Assembly (NCBI RefSeq): GCF_000813325.1
Contig: NZ_BBQE01000002.1
DNA length: 64,000 nt
Source: Sulfurospirillum cavolei
GTDB taxonomy: Bacteria > Campylobacterota > Campylobacteria > Campylobacterales > Sulfurospirillaceae
Strand: one strand, 5' to 3'
Shown here piece by piece: positions 34,947 through 42,991 of this stretch. The notes under the pieces were generated by a model. It worked only from the letters and a program-made list of their open reading frames with translations, was not told the origin of the DNA and searched no databases. The translations under genes were made by a program, and so were the position numbers. Positions within the stretch are counted from its first letter, which is position 1, and each line of letters opens with the position of its first letter.

Positions 34947-35801
34947 TTATTTTAAAAATTCAAAAAAGGTATCAATTGCTTTGCCGTTATTAAAATGAAT
35001 CGTAATGCTATTATTTTTTGCGACGGCCTTAAACCCTAATTCGTCCAATCGTTTTTGAAGCGTTTGTAGTTCTTCGGGGGCACTACGAACACTTTTTGCC
35101 GGCACAACCGTCTCTTCGCCGTTTTTCAATTTTTTAATTAACGCTTCGGCTTCGCGAACGCTTAGTTTTTGTCCCAAGATCGTATTGACGATCGTCGCTT
35201 CGTCTTTGCTATCGAGTCCGACCAAGACTTTAGCATGCCCTTGCGACAAAATGCCCTCCGAGAGGTATTTTTTGGTTTGTTCGCTCAAACTGAGCAGACG
35301 AATCGTGTTGGTAATTTGAGTACGACTTTTATGAATAATTTCCGAAAGTCCCTCTTGCGTAATCTTATACTCTTCGATCAGTTCTTTGTACGCAATGGCT
35401 AATTCGACGGGATTTAAATCTTCTCTTTGGATATTTTCGATCAGTGCCAATTCGCGGAGGTTTTTAGACTCGATATCGGCAACGATTGCCTTAATTTTCG
35501 TCAAGCCCGCTAATTTGCTAGCGCGTAAACGGCGTTCTCCTGCGAGCAACATGTAAGCGTCGTCTTTTGCCACGACGATAATCGGTTGCAATAAACCGTG
35601 GCGCTTGATCGATTCGCTGAGCTCTTTGAGAGCGACCTCGTTAAAATGGGTTCTCGGTTGATACGGATTGGGCGTAATACGTTCGATATCGATTTCGCGG
35701 ACTAAATCTTTTGCCTGTTCGATATCTTGTTTATACGCCTCTTCAACGTCTTCGATAATAGCACTCAGCCCTCGACCTAAAACTTTCTTCGCACTGCTCA
35801 T
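34947..35801 (-). CDS. parB: Chromosome-partitioning protein ParB (Spo0J)
   Basis: A 284-residue CTP-dependent DNA clamp that loads at parS sites near the origin. The N-terminal nuclease-like domain has IERITPNPYQPRTHF, ELSESIKRHGLLQPIIV and the CTP-binding box LAGERRLRASKLAG (about residues 94-107), followed by LIENIQREDLNPVELA and the HTH ITQEGLSEIIHKSRTQITNTIRLLSL. The C-terminal dimer domain is short. It starts one base after parA, so the genes are an operon. I saw no classical parS palindrome near it. Confidence 0.96.
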   Translation of the reverse strand: MSSAKKVLGRGLSAIIEDVEEAYKQDIEQAKDLVREIDIERITPNPYQPRTHFNEVALKELSESIKRHGLLQPIIVVAKDDAYMLLAGERRLRASKLAGLTKIKAIVADIESKNLRELALIENIQREDLNPVELAIAYKELIEEYKITQEGLSEIIHKSRTQITNTIRLLSLSEQTKKYLSEGILSQGHAKVLVGLDSKDEATIVNTILGQKLSVREAEALIKKLKNGEETVVPAKSVRSAPEELQTLQKRLDELGFKAVAKNNSITIHFNNGKAIDTFFEFLK

Positions 35802-35802
35802 A

Positions 35803-36588
35803 TTAACTCACTAAAATCGAATTGGCGAGCGTTTGATACGCTTTGGAGCCGGGAGATTCGACGTCGTATAAGATAATCGGTTTACCGAAACTCGGAGACT
35901 CCGCCAACTTAATATTACGTGGAATAACGACGTATGAAGCGTTCTCTTTGTCGACGAACAGTTTACTTTTAAAATGCTCTTTCAAGTCGGCAAAAACTTG
36001 TTTCGAAAGGTTATTTTGCGTACTGTACATCGTCGGTAAAAACCCTTTGATTTCAAGCGTAGGGTTAATGGTTTTTTTAATTAATTTTACGGTATTGAGC
36101 AATTGCGCTAAACCTTCCAATGCAAAAAATTCGCATTGAATCGGAATAATAACGGAATTGGCGGCACTTAAAGCATTGATCGTAATGCTGCCTAATGCCG
36201 GCGGCGAATCGATAATAATATAATCGTACTGATCGCTGATCTCTTCGATTTTATTTTTCAAAATAAGCTCTCTACCCTTGGTGTTGTTATCGTAAAACTC
36301 TTTTTCGACACCCACAAGCCCGATGTTGGAAGGTGCTACATGTAACGTCGAAAGCGAAGTTTCCAGTATGACTTGCGAGAGTCGCTTTCGGCCGATTAGA
36401 ACATGATAGATATTGTACTCGTAGTCACTTCTGTGAAAACCGAGCCCCGTCGTAGCATTGGCTTGAGGGTCAATATCGATCAACAATACGCGCTTTTCGG
36501 CAACTGCTAAAGAGGCAGCCAAATTAATAGCGGTCGTCGTTTTACCCACGCCGCCTTTTTGATTTGCTATCGCTATAATCTCACTCAT
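35803..36588 (-). CDS. parA: Chromosome-partitioning ATPase ParA (Soj)
   Basis: 261 residues of the deviant-Walker ATPase that moves ParB-bound origins. Motifs are IIAIANQKGGVGKTTTAINLAA (about residues 3-24, signature Lys in KGGVGKTT), LLIDIDPQANATTGLG and IIIDSPPALGSITINAL. It is a chromosomal ParA, without the N-terminal HTH of plasmid types. Its start overlaps the birA stop by four bases. Confidence 0.97.
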   Translation of the reverse strand: MSEIIAIANQKGGVGKTTTAINLAASLAVAEKRVLLIDIDPQANATTGLGFHRSDYEYNIYHVLIGRKRLSQVILETSLSTLHVAPSNIGLVGVEKEFYDNNTKGRELILKNKIEEISDQYDYIIIDSPPALGSITINALSAANSVIIPIQCEFFALEGLAQLLNTVKLIKKTINPTLEIKGFLPTMYSTQNNLSKQVFADLKEHFKSKLFVDKENASYVVIPRNIKLAESPSFGKPIILYDVESPGSKAYQTLANSILVS

Positions 36589-37220
36589 CGTAAACTATAC
36601 ACCTTTTTATTTTCTAGCTCGATAGAGCCATCATCACACAATACCGCATCGTTCAAAGAGACCAATTTGCCGTCTAAATGGAAAGAAAACTTTCGATTTT
36701 TGTCAAATTCTATCTTATATTTACTAAAAACTTTCTTCCACGATATTTTTTTCTCAACCTCTTGCATCAAACGTTCAGCCAGAATTTGAGGTGCGATATC
36801 GATGTCTAAAACATCAAAATTTTCGGGTGCATAGCTGATATTTAGGCCTATTGAACCGACGATCGTACCGGCGATTTTCGTCGTAATCAATCCGCCGATT
36901 TTTTTCTCGCTTCGATAAAAATCATTCGGCCATTTTAACCATACGTGCGAGCCTTGTTCCTCTAAAATATGCTTCACTAAAGAAGAAAAATAGATGGAAA
37001 CGGAAGCAAGCGGTAAATCTTCGGGTAACTGTTTCTCTTCTACACAAAAGGAGAAAAAAAAGTTTCCTTTGCCGCCTTGCCACGCATTGCCTCGACTCCC
37101 GATACCGTCTGTTTGCTCAACGGCACCGATCGCATAAGGTGCAAGAAGTGTACCTTCGCGAAGTTTGGAGATCAAATAACGGTGCGTCGAATCGATACGC
37201 TCAAACCATTGAATCACCAC
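36585..37220 (-). CDS. birA: Biotin-[acetyl-CoA-carboxylase] ligase BirA
   Basis: A 211-residue biotin protein ligase. The N-terminus FERIDSTHRYL, GAVEQTDGIGSRGNAWQGGKG, NFFFSFCVEE and VWLKWPNDFYRSEKKIGGLI are the catalytic domain's biotin and ATP-binding blocks. There is no N-terminal HTH, so this is a ligase without repressor function. The start is GTG and lies within the end of fmt (20-bp overlap). The product should biotinylate AccB, whose partner AccD is also encoded in this window. Confidence 0.94.
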   Translation of the reverse strand: MVIQWFERIDSTHRYLISKLREGTLLAPYAIGAVEQTDGIGSRGNAWQGGKGNFFFSFCVEEKQLPEDLPLASVSIYFSSLVKHILEEQGSHVWLKWPNDFYRSEKKIGGLITTKIAGTIVGSIGLNISYAPENFDVLDIDIAPQILAERLMQEVEKKISWKKVFSKYKIEFDKNRKFSFHLDGKLVSLNDAVLCDDGSIELENKKVYSLR

Positions 37221-38121
37221 ATGTCAGCCTTTTTCCGCGAATATAGTCCAAAACATGCATTGCGTTTTTGGAAGAGGGTTGCACTTTTGAAATCAAAAGC
37301 GAACCTTGGATACACGCCACGACAACGCCCTCGTTCGTAATGCGTTCAATGCACCCGATGCGGGAGTTTTTGCCTATGGCGTCGATTAACGAAAGTTCCG
37401 TTAGCTTCAATCCCGATGCCAGATAAATCCCCGGCCAAGGCGTAAACGCTCGGTATTTACACATCAGCGTTTGCGCTTTTTCCTGCCATGAAACCAAACC
37501 GTCTTCTTTTTTGATTTTACGGCAATGCGTCATAGCGGCATCGACTTGTTTCCACGGCTGGAGTTGCTCAAAATGGGCTAACGTCTTTAGCGTTAAAGAT
37601 GCCGCCGCATCCGATAACGCTTCAAAGAGCTGTTCGGACGTGTCGTTTGGTTTAACATGTAAGTACGAAAATCCGAGCATCACTCCCGTATCCAGTCCCT
37701 CTTCCATCAGCATCGACGTCACGCCCGCATAAGCTTCGTCGGCTAACAAAGTAGATTGAATCGGGCTTGCGCCTCGGTATTTGGGAAGAAGCGATGCGTG
37801 CAGGTTAATACACGGAGCCAACGCTAAAATCGATGCGGGCAAAATTTGTCCGTACGCCGCGACGATGATAAAATCCGCACGGCAAGCGGCGATTTTAGAG
37901 ACCGCTTCGTCGTTTCGTAGGTGCTTGGGTTGGTAAATTTCAAGACTTGGGGCATGCTCTTGCGCCCATGCTTTCGTATCCGGAGGCGTCAAAATTTGTT
38001 TACGTCCCACGGGTTTGTCTTCTTGCGTCACCAATAAAACAACGTCATGCTCGATAGCTTGCATCAATGCTTCTAAAATTCGTGTCGCATACGCAGGCGT
38101 TCCCATAAAAACGATTCGCAT
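37201..38121 (-). CDS. fmt: Methionyl-tRNA formyltransferase
   Basis: A 306-residue enzyme that formylates initiator Met-tRNA using 10-formyl-THF. MRIVFMGTPAYATRILEAL at the N-terminus, VAAYGQILPASIL, the catalytic NLHASLLPKYRGASPIQSTLL and MLMEEGLDTG are clear, and the C-terminal domain (residues about 205-300) is present. I chose the ATG at 38121, eight bases after AAGGA. The in-frame ATG 12 codons upstream adds an unrelated tail. SYLHVKPND is encoded through TTACATGTT. Confidence 0.95.
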   Translation of the reverse strand: MRIVFMGTPAYATRILEALMQAIEHDVVLLVTQEDKPVGRKQILTPPDTKAWAQEHAPSLEIYQPKHLRNDEAVSKIAACRADFIIVAAYGQILPASILALAPCINLHASLLPKYRGASPIQSTLLADEAYAGVTSMLMEEGLDTGVMLGFSYLHVKPNDTSEQLFEALSDAAASLTLKTLAHFEQLQPWKQVDAAMTHCRKIKKEDGLVSWQEKAQTLMCKYRAFTPWPGIYLASGLKLTELSLIDAIGKNSRIGCIERITNEGVVVACIQGSLLISKVQPSSKNAMHVLDYIRGKRLTCGDSMV

Positions 38122-38174
38122 TGTATTCCTTCGCATAGGTTCATTCTTCACATGCATGCTTCGGTTCCAAACCT

Positions 38175-38200
38175 ATCAAAGTGAAGAAATTCACTTTGAT
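38175..38200. terminator. Hairpin between proB and fmt
   Basis: An 11-bp perfect stem (38175-38185 with 38190-38200, ATCAAAGTGAA) and GAAA-side loop lies directly after the proB stop on the minus strand. There is no U-run behind it, so it may be an mRNA-processing or partial-terminator element rather than a full terminator. A TTCACATGTAAAG motif sits in the adjacent end of proB. Confidence 0.5.
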
Positions 38201-38968
38201 TTAACGGTTTTCACATGTAAAGAGTGTTCCGCCTTTATGGACGCCCTCAAGCATAAAACTTTTCACGTCGCTCAAGTCAAAACCGCTGGCGATAAACATC
38301 GATTTGCGATGCTCCAATAAAAAGTGGGCGGCTTTCAGTTTGGTAGCAATGCCGCCGGTAGCAAAAGCGTAATGTGCCGCTTTTTCAACTTCCAGCTCGG
38401 AAGGTTCAATCGCGTGTACGACTTTTCGCATTTTAGCGTCTTCGTATTGATGCGGATCTTTATCGTAATAGCCGTCGATATCGGAAAGTAATACTAACAT
38501 GTCGGCTCCGAAATAGTATGCGACGCGCGAAGAGAGTTGATCGTTATCGCCGAAGACCAACTCTTCGGTTGCCGTAGCGTCGTTTTCGTTAATGATGGGT
38601 AAAATGCCGTTTTGAAGAAGCGTATCAATCGTGCATTTGGCGTGATAGCAGCGTTTTCTCGAGTCAAAATCATCCGCCGTGAGCAAAAGCTGAGCGCCGT
38701 TTTTACCGAATTTTTCCAATTTTTTGTTGTACGTCGCCATCAATTGCGGCTGCCCGACCGCGGCAATGGCTTGGCGATTGTGCAAGAGGTTTTTATCTAA
38801 TTTTAAAAGAGAATGCCCTGCTGCAACGGCTCCCGAAGAGACTAAAATGACTTCATGTTTTTGCATTAAAGCGACTAAAAACTCGACTAAATTTAAAATG
38901 CGCTCTTTACATAAGCGATTGTTTTCGCTTAATACGTGCGTACCGACCTTAACGACGACTCTTTTCAT
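38201..38968 (-). CDS. proB: Glutamate 5-kinase (without PUA domain)
   Basis: A 255-residue amino-acid kinase for the first step of proline synthesis. VVVKVGTHVLSENN at the N-terminus, VILVSSGAVAAGHSLL, RQAIAAVGQPQLM, PIINENDATATEELVFGDNDQLSSRVAYYFGAD (in parts) and LLSDIDGYYDKDP are standard. It ends after the kinase domain, so the C-terminal PUA domain of E. coli ProB is absent, as I recall for Campylobacter. I chose the ATG at 38968 with AAAGG six bases upstream. It overlaps obg by 20 bp. Confidence 0.95.
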   Translation of the reverse strand: MKRVVVKVGTHVLSENNRLCKERILNLVEFLVALMQKHEVILVSSGAVAAGHSLLKLDKNLLHNRQAIAAVGQPQLMATYNKKLEKFGKNGAQLLLTADDFDSRKRCYHAKCTIDTLLQNGILPIINENDATATEELVFGDNDQLSSRVAYYFGADMLVLLSDIDGYYDKDPHQYEDAKMRKVVHAIEPSELEVEKAAHYAFATGGIATKLKAAHFLLEHRKSMFIASGFDLSDVKSFMLEGVHKGGTLFTCENR

Positions 38969-40061
38969 CACGAACCTTTGTTATAACGTCTGATAATGCG
39001 TATTTCACCGCATCGATATTTATTTTTGAAACGGAAGAGATCGGTATGACGAAAAACGGCAATGCGGCGTCTCTTTCATAAACGTCTTGAGCATACGCGT
39101 GTAGATTTTCACGCACTTTGTATTTATCCGCACCCTTGTTGGGTTGCAAATGCAATAAGCTCAAAAAAGAATCGACTTTTTCATTAACTTCTTCCACGCT
39201 CATCGTATCGCAACGCGTCAATGCAATCGCAAAATTTCGTGAAGAGAGTTCTTCGGAAAATTTTTCCAACTCTTCTTTGAGGGTAAAATATTGCTCTTTT
39301 AAATCGCGGTAATTGGCTAAATCGATCATAAACAGTAAAAACTGCGTACGTTCGATATGACGCAAAAAGTCTATTCCAAGACCTTTGCCTTCGCTTGCTC
39401 CCTCGATAATCCCCGGAATATCCGCCATCACGTACGAACGGTAATCTTCGGTTACGACGACACCCAGTTTTGGCGTCAAGGTCGTAAATTCGTAATTGGC
39501 GATTTCGGGCTGTGCATTGGAAAGTACCGAAATCAGGGTTGATTTTCCGACGTTCGGAAATCCGACCAATCCAACGTCGGCGATCAATTTCAATTCCAAA
39601 CGAACGTTACGGGTGACGCCGGGGCGTCCTTGTTGCGCAAATTCGGGGCGTTGGTTGGTCGAGCTTTTAAAGTGGGTATTTCCCAATCCGCCTAGCCCGC
39701 CTTCTAGAAACAGTTGTTTTTCGTCTTGATCTAACATGTCAAGTAAAATCTCGCCCGTTTCGGCATCGATAATTTGCGTTCCGGGAGGTACGCTTAGGAC
39801 TAAATGCTCGCCGGATTTTCCGTACATTTTGCGCCCCATGCCTTGTTCGCCGTTTTTGGCTTTTAGATGTTGATTGGTGCGAAAATGCGAAAGCGTGTGC
39901 GTGTTGCGATCGATTTGAAAATAGACGTTTCCTCCGCGTCCGCCGTCACCGCCGTCAGGTCCGCCTTGGATCACGTGTTTTTCCCTACGGAACGAGATAC
40001 AACCCGGCCCGCCCTTTCCGGAGCTTAAAGTCAGTAGTACATTATCGATAAACATCGTCAA
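38949..40061 (-). CDS. obg: Ribosome-associated GTPase Obg/CgtA
   Basis: A 370-residue GTPase for 50S maturation and stress control. The N-terminal glycine-rich Obg fold (LTLSSGKGGPGCISFRREK, GGDGGRGGNVYF) covers about residues 1-158. The G domain has VGFPNVGKSTLI (G1), FTTLTPKLG (G2 region), ADIPGIIEGAS (G3) and ALTRCDT in place of NKxD. It follows rpmA, the usual partner. The 136-bp gap before it contains a terminator and a full TTACATGTAA, so it probably has its own promoter. Confidence 0.96.
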   Translation of the reverse strand: MTMFIDNVLLTLSSGKGGPGCISFRREKHVIQGGPDGGDGGRGGNVYFQIDRNTHTLSHFRTNQHLKAKNGEQGMGRKMYGKSGEHLVLSVPPGTQIIDAETGEILLDMLDQDEKQLFLEGGLGGLGNTHFKSSTNQRPEFAQQGRPGVTRNVRLELKLIADVGLVGFPNVGKSTLISVLSNAQPEIANYEFTTLTPKLGVVVTEDYRSYVMADIPGIIEGASEGKGLGIDFLRHIERTQFLLFMIDLANYRDLKEQYFTLKEELEKFSEELSSRNFAIALTRCDTMSVEEVNEKVDSFLSLLHLQPNKGADKYKVRENLHAYAQDVYERDAALPFFVIPISSVSKINIDAVKYALSDVITKVRDEKSRR

Positions 40062-40168
40062 ACCTTTTGTATAGTAAGTTCGTCAGTATACCTCTGATCA
40101 TTACATGTAAGCGTAAACGATGATAATCACAAGAGGTAACGTCATTCATTTTTATGAAAGAAGAAAAG

Positions 40169-40191
40169 CGGTGAAGCTAAACGCTTCACCG
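40169..40191 (-). terminator. Intrinsic terminator after rplU-rpmA
   Basis: A nine-bp stem (CGGTGAAGC with GCTTCACCG, loop TAAAC) lies seven bases after the rpmA stop and, on the minus strand, is followed by CTTTTCTTCTTTC. It should end the ribosomal-protein transcript before obg. Confidence 0.75.
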
Positions 40192-40197
40192 GATGAA

Positions 40198-40458
40198 TTA
40201 TAAGCTAGCGGGGATAACGGAAACTTTGTTGCGTGTTTTGTCTTTACGTTGGAATTGAACATAACCGTCGATTAACGCATAAATCGTATGATCCGTGCCG
40301 ATACCGACGTTATTTCCTACATGTACTTTGGTTCCGCGTTGGCGAATAATGATATTTCCCGCACGGACAAACTCGCCGCCGAATTTTTTAACGCCGAGTC
40401 TTCGTCCTGCTGAATCTCTGTTATTTTGGGTACTACCTTGACCTTTCTTGTGAGCCAT
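40198..40458 (-). CDS. rpmA: 50S ribosomal protein L27
   Basis: 86 residues. The N-terminus MAHKKGQGSTQNNRDSAGRR and LGVKKFGGEFVRAGNIIIRQRGTK (in parts) are diagnostic. The tail that reaches the peptidyl-transferase centre is present without a cleaved extension. It follows rplU by 35 bp and precedes a terminator. Confidence 0.98.
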   Translation of the reverse strand: MAHKKGQGSTQNNRDSAGRRLGVKKFGGEFVRAGNIIIRQRGTKVHVGNNVGIGTDHTIYALIDGYVQFQRKDKTRNKVSVIPASL

Positions 40459-40493
40459 TGATTACTCCTAATCTTTATTGCGTCGTGTGTAAG

Positions 40494-40802
40494 TTAAGCT
40501 TTAATGCTTACAACTTTGACTCTGCTATACTGTCTTCTAAAACCGCGTTTTACTTTAGAGTCTTTTCTTCTACGTTTTTTGAACGTAATGACTTTTTTGT
40601 CTTTACCTTCAGTTACAACGACCAATTCTACTTCCGCACCGCTGACGAATGGATTTCCCACTTTCAGTTCACCGTTATTGACGGCAAGAACTTCCGTCAC
40701 AACTACTTTCTCTTGTGGCTGAGCGTCAAGTTTGTCGACATTTAAATAGTCGCCTTCTTGAACTTTATACTGCTTCCCGCCATTTTTAATGATTGCATAC
40801 AT
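40494..40802 (-). CDS. rplU: 50S ribosomal protein L21
   Basis: 102 residues: MYAIIKNGGKQYKVQEGDYL, FKKRRRKDSKVKRGFRRQ and YSRVKVVSI match L21. It is first in the rplU-rpmA pair, with AAGGA nine bases upstream. The 85-bp gap to pyk should contain the promoter; TAGATAAAAT on the minus strand is a possible -10. Confidence 0.97.
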   Translation of the reverse strand: MYAIIKNGGKQYKVQEGDYLNVDKLDAQPQEKVVVTEVLAVNNGELKVGNPFVSGAEVELVVVTEGKDKKVITFKKRRRKDSKVKRGFRRQYSRVKVVSIKA

Positions 40803-40887
40803 GCGTATGTCCTTCTTGGGAGAGATTTATTTTAAGGCTTGGATTTTATCTAAAAAATCTTTAAGCCAATATAAAACTCTCTTAAGC

Positions 40888-42333
40888 TTATAAAACCATA
40901 TCGGTGTAGTATTCAATCTGCTCGCGTTTTAAAATACGAATAAAGTTCGTGCTGCCCTCGACGCCCGCCGGATAACCCGCGGTCACGATATAGGTTTTAT
41001 CTTTGTTGATTAAACCTCTTTCGATTCCTTTTTGAAGCGTCTTTCCGAGCATCATATTTAAGTTGCTCGCTTCAATGTTCATAATAGGTTTAATACCCCA
41101 TGCAATCGTCAATGAACGCGCCGTTCTCTCATCGTGCGTTACGGCATAAATATCGGCACGAATGCGATAACGCGCCAATTTTTTTGCCGATTTACCCGAA
41201 CTCGTCAGCGAAATCATCGCTTCTACGCCCAAGCGATCGGCAAGGCGTGCCGTAGATGAAGAGATAATATCGGTTTCGTCCAAGAACGGGTACATTTCAA
41301 ATTTACTGTAGGGATAAATCGCTTCCGTTTCACGAATCGTATTGGCCATAACCTCAACGACGTGAATCGGATTTTTACCGATAGCACTCTCTTCGGAAAG
41401 CATCACGGCGTCGGTTCCGTCTAAAACGGCATTGGCAACGTCGCTGATTTCCGCACGCGTCGCCATCTCTTTTTCCGCCATAGAAAGCAACATTTGCGTT
41501 GCGGTAATGACGGGTTTTGACGCCGCATTGGCTTTTGCAATCAATCTCTTTTGGATACTCGGTACTTTGTAGTACGGAACTTCGATTCCTAAATCGCCGC
41601 GCGCGACCATAATGCCGTCGCTGACCTCTAAAATCTCGTCGATTTTTTCCACCGCATCAAATTTTTCGATTTTTGCGAAAAGGTGCGCGCGTGATTTATG
41701 CTCTTTTAAAATCCTGCGCGCCTGTAAAATATCTTTAGCGCTTTGCACGAATGAAACGGCTACGAAATCCACGCCGTTTTGCGCACCCCATGCAAGGTCG
41801 GCTTCGTCTTTGGGCGTAATGACTTCGATGTTAATGACCGTATTGGGAAAATTGACCCCTTTATTAGACGAGAGCTTGCCGTTGTTTTCGATTTCCGTGA
41901 CGATATGCTCGCCGATTTCGATGACTTTAGCGCGAATATTGCCGTCATAGAGGTAAATATACTCGTCCACTTGAAGCATATCCAAAATTTGCGGTTGATT
42001 AATGCATAAGGTATAACCGTGCTCGGCGGTTTTCTTACCGACGATTTGCTCTTTCGTAAAATAAAGTTTGTCGCCCGTTTCTAAATAAAAATCGTCTTCA
42101 AGTTTGCCGACGCGGATTTTAGGACCGCAAATATCTTGCAATACGCCGATCTTTTTGCCGACGTTAGCCTCGGCTTCGCGTATTTTGGCTAAGGTCCCCG
42201 CATGGTATTCATGGCTTCCGTGGCTAAAATTAAGACGAAAGACGTTCACGCCGGCTTTAATCATACCTTCTAAAATTTCTACGCTGTCACTGGCCGGTCC
42301 CACGGTTGCGAGGATTTTTGTCTTTTTATCCAT
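40888..42333 (-). CDS. pyk: Pyruvate kinase
   Basis: 481 residues. It converts phosphoenolpyruvate and ADP to pyruvate and ATP. Blocks are KILATVGPASDSVEILEGMI, FRLNFSHGSHEYH, DICGPKIRVG, the catalytic region LFAKIEKFDAVEKIDEIL, DGIMVARGDLGIEVPY, the PK signature IQKRLIAKANAASKPVITATQML with a Lys/Glu site and RAEISDVANAVLDGTDAVMLS. The C-terminal regulatory domain is present. The gene has its own likely promoter (TATAAT at 42385-42390, minus strand). Confidence 0.97.
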   Translation of the reverse strand: MDKKTKILATVGPASDSVEILEGMIKAGVNVFRLNFSHGSHEYHAGTLAKIREAEANVGKKIGVLQDICGPKIRVGKLEDDFYLETGDKLYFTKEQIVGKKTAEHGYTLCINQPQILDMLQVDEYIYLYDGNIRAKVIEIGEHIVTEIENNGKLSSNKGVNFPNTVINIEVITPKDEADLAWGAQNGVDFVAVSFVQSAKDILQARRILKEHKSRAHLFAKIEKFDAVEKIDEILEVSDGIMVARGDLGIEVPYYKVPSIQKRLIAKANAASKPVITATQMLLSMAEKEMATRAEISDVANAVLDGTDAVMLSEESAIGKNPIHVVEVMANTIRETEAIYPYSKFEMYPFLDETDIISSSTARLADRLGVEAMISLTSSGKSAKKLARYRIRADIYAVTHDERTARSLTIAWGIKPIMNIEASNLNMMLGKTLQKGIERGLINKDKTYIVTAGYPAGVEGSTNFIRILKREQIEYYTDMVL

Positions 42334-42384
42334 CTTTTTTCCTTCGTTAAAATAAGTTCTATTGTACTTTGAGATTGTTACAAA

Positions 42385-42390
42385 ATTATA
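42385..42390 (-). promoter_or_regulatory. Probable -10 element of pyk
   Basis: On the minus strand GTGATATAATTTTG contains TATAAT 52 bp before the pyk ATG, in the 79-bp spacer behind the hypothetical gene. A second candidate, TACAAT, lies at 42361-42366. Confidence 0.45.
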
Positions 42391-42412
42391 TCACGAGAAG
42401 GGTTCATCCTAC

Positions 42413-42856
42413 CTAAAAAGCGTGATGAAGATTTGAACATGCCTTCTCGTCAAACAAAAGTCGATAAATCGCTTCGGTACGGGTTTGGAGGTATTCTAGG
42501 GAATGCGCTCTTTGGCATAAATTTTTAAAATGGCGTATCACCGATTCGTTGATTTGAATTTGCGCCCGCAGCAATAATCTTAACATGTAAGTATAGCGTT
42601 CGCTCGGTATCGCGACGTCTAGACCGTAACGCGTTATCAGTTTGTGCGCGTCCGCTCGCCAAACGTGTTCGCCGTATCCCGTTTGGTGCCGTGCCATTTT
42701 TTTGAGTTTGTGCGTCGCTTTTTGAAAAACGTCAAAGTTGACCGTATAACTTGAGAAGAAGATCAAATCTTCTAACTCTTGGGTAATTTCATAGGCGATT
42801 TCATCTTCGACATAACGTTTTATTGCGGCATCGATGTCTTCAAACGACGTATTCAT
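42413..42856 (-). CDS. Hypothetical protein resembling an integrase N-terminal region
   Basis: A 147-residue helical, soluble protein. I do not recognise it with certainty. The pattern DIDAAIKRYVEDEIAYE, an Ala/Leu-rich centre, then LITRYGLDVAIPSERYTYML followed by RLLLRAQIQINESVIRHF resembles the region before the core-binding domain in some phage-type tyrosine recombinases (gl-x-x-x-s-x-x-y-x-x-L-x-R-x-l-L-R-A-q-i). No catalytic R-H-R-Y domain follows, so if this likeness is real the gene is either a fragment or an independent relative. It is divergent from the CheX-like gene. Confidence 0.5.
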   Translation of the reverse strand: MNTSFEDIDAAIKRYVEDEIAYEITQELEDLIFFSSYTVNFDVFQKATHKLKKMARHQTGYGEHVWRADAHKLITRYGLDVAIPSERYTYMLRLLLRAQIQINESVIRHFKNLCQRAHSLEYLQTRTEAIYRLLFDEKACSNLHHAF

Positions 42857-42991
42857 AACATTCGATGCCTCCTTGTTATTTTAAGTGATTTTAATTATAG
42901 CGTCAGATTGTTTCAATAAAATTAAAAGCTTTCTATGGTACTATCTTTGCGTTTTAAATTCATCTCATTTCTTTAATGCGAACACAACATC

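Noticed and set aside
34805..36588. parS site near parAB
   Set aside because: I looked for a TGTTTCACGTGAAACA-like palindrome in and around parAB and saw none. Sites may be outside the window.
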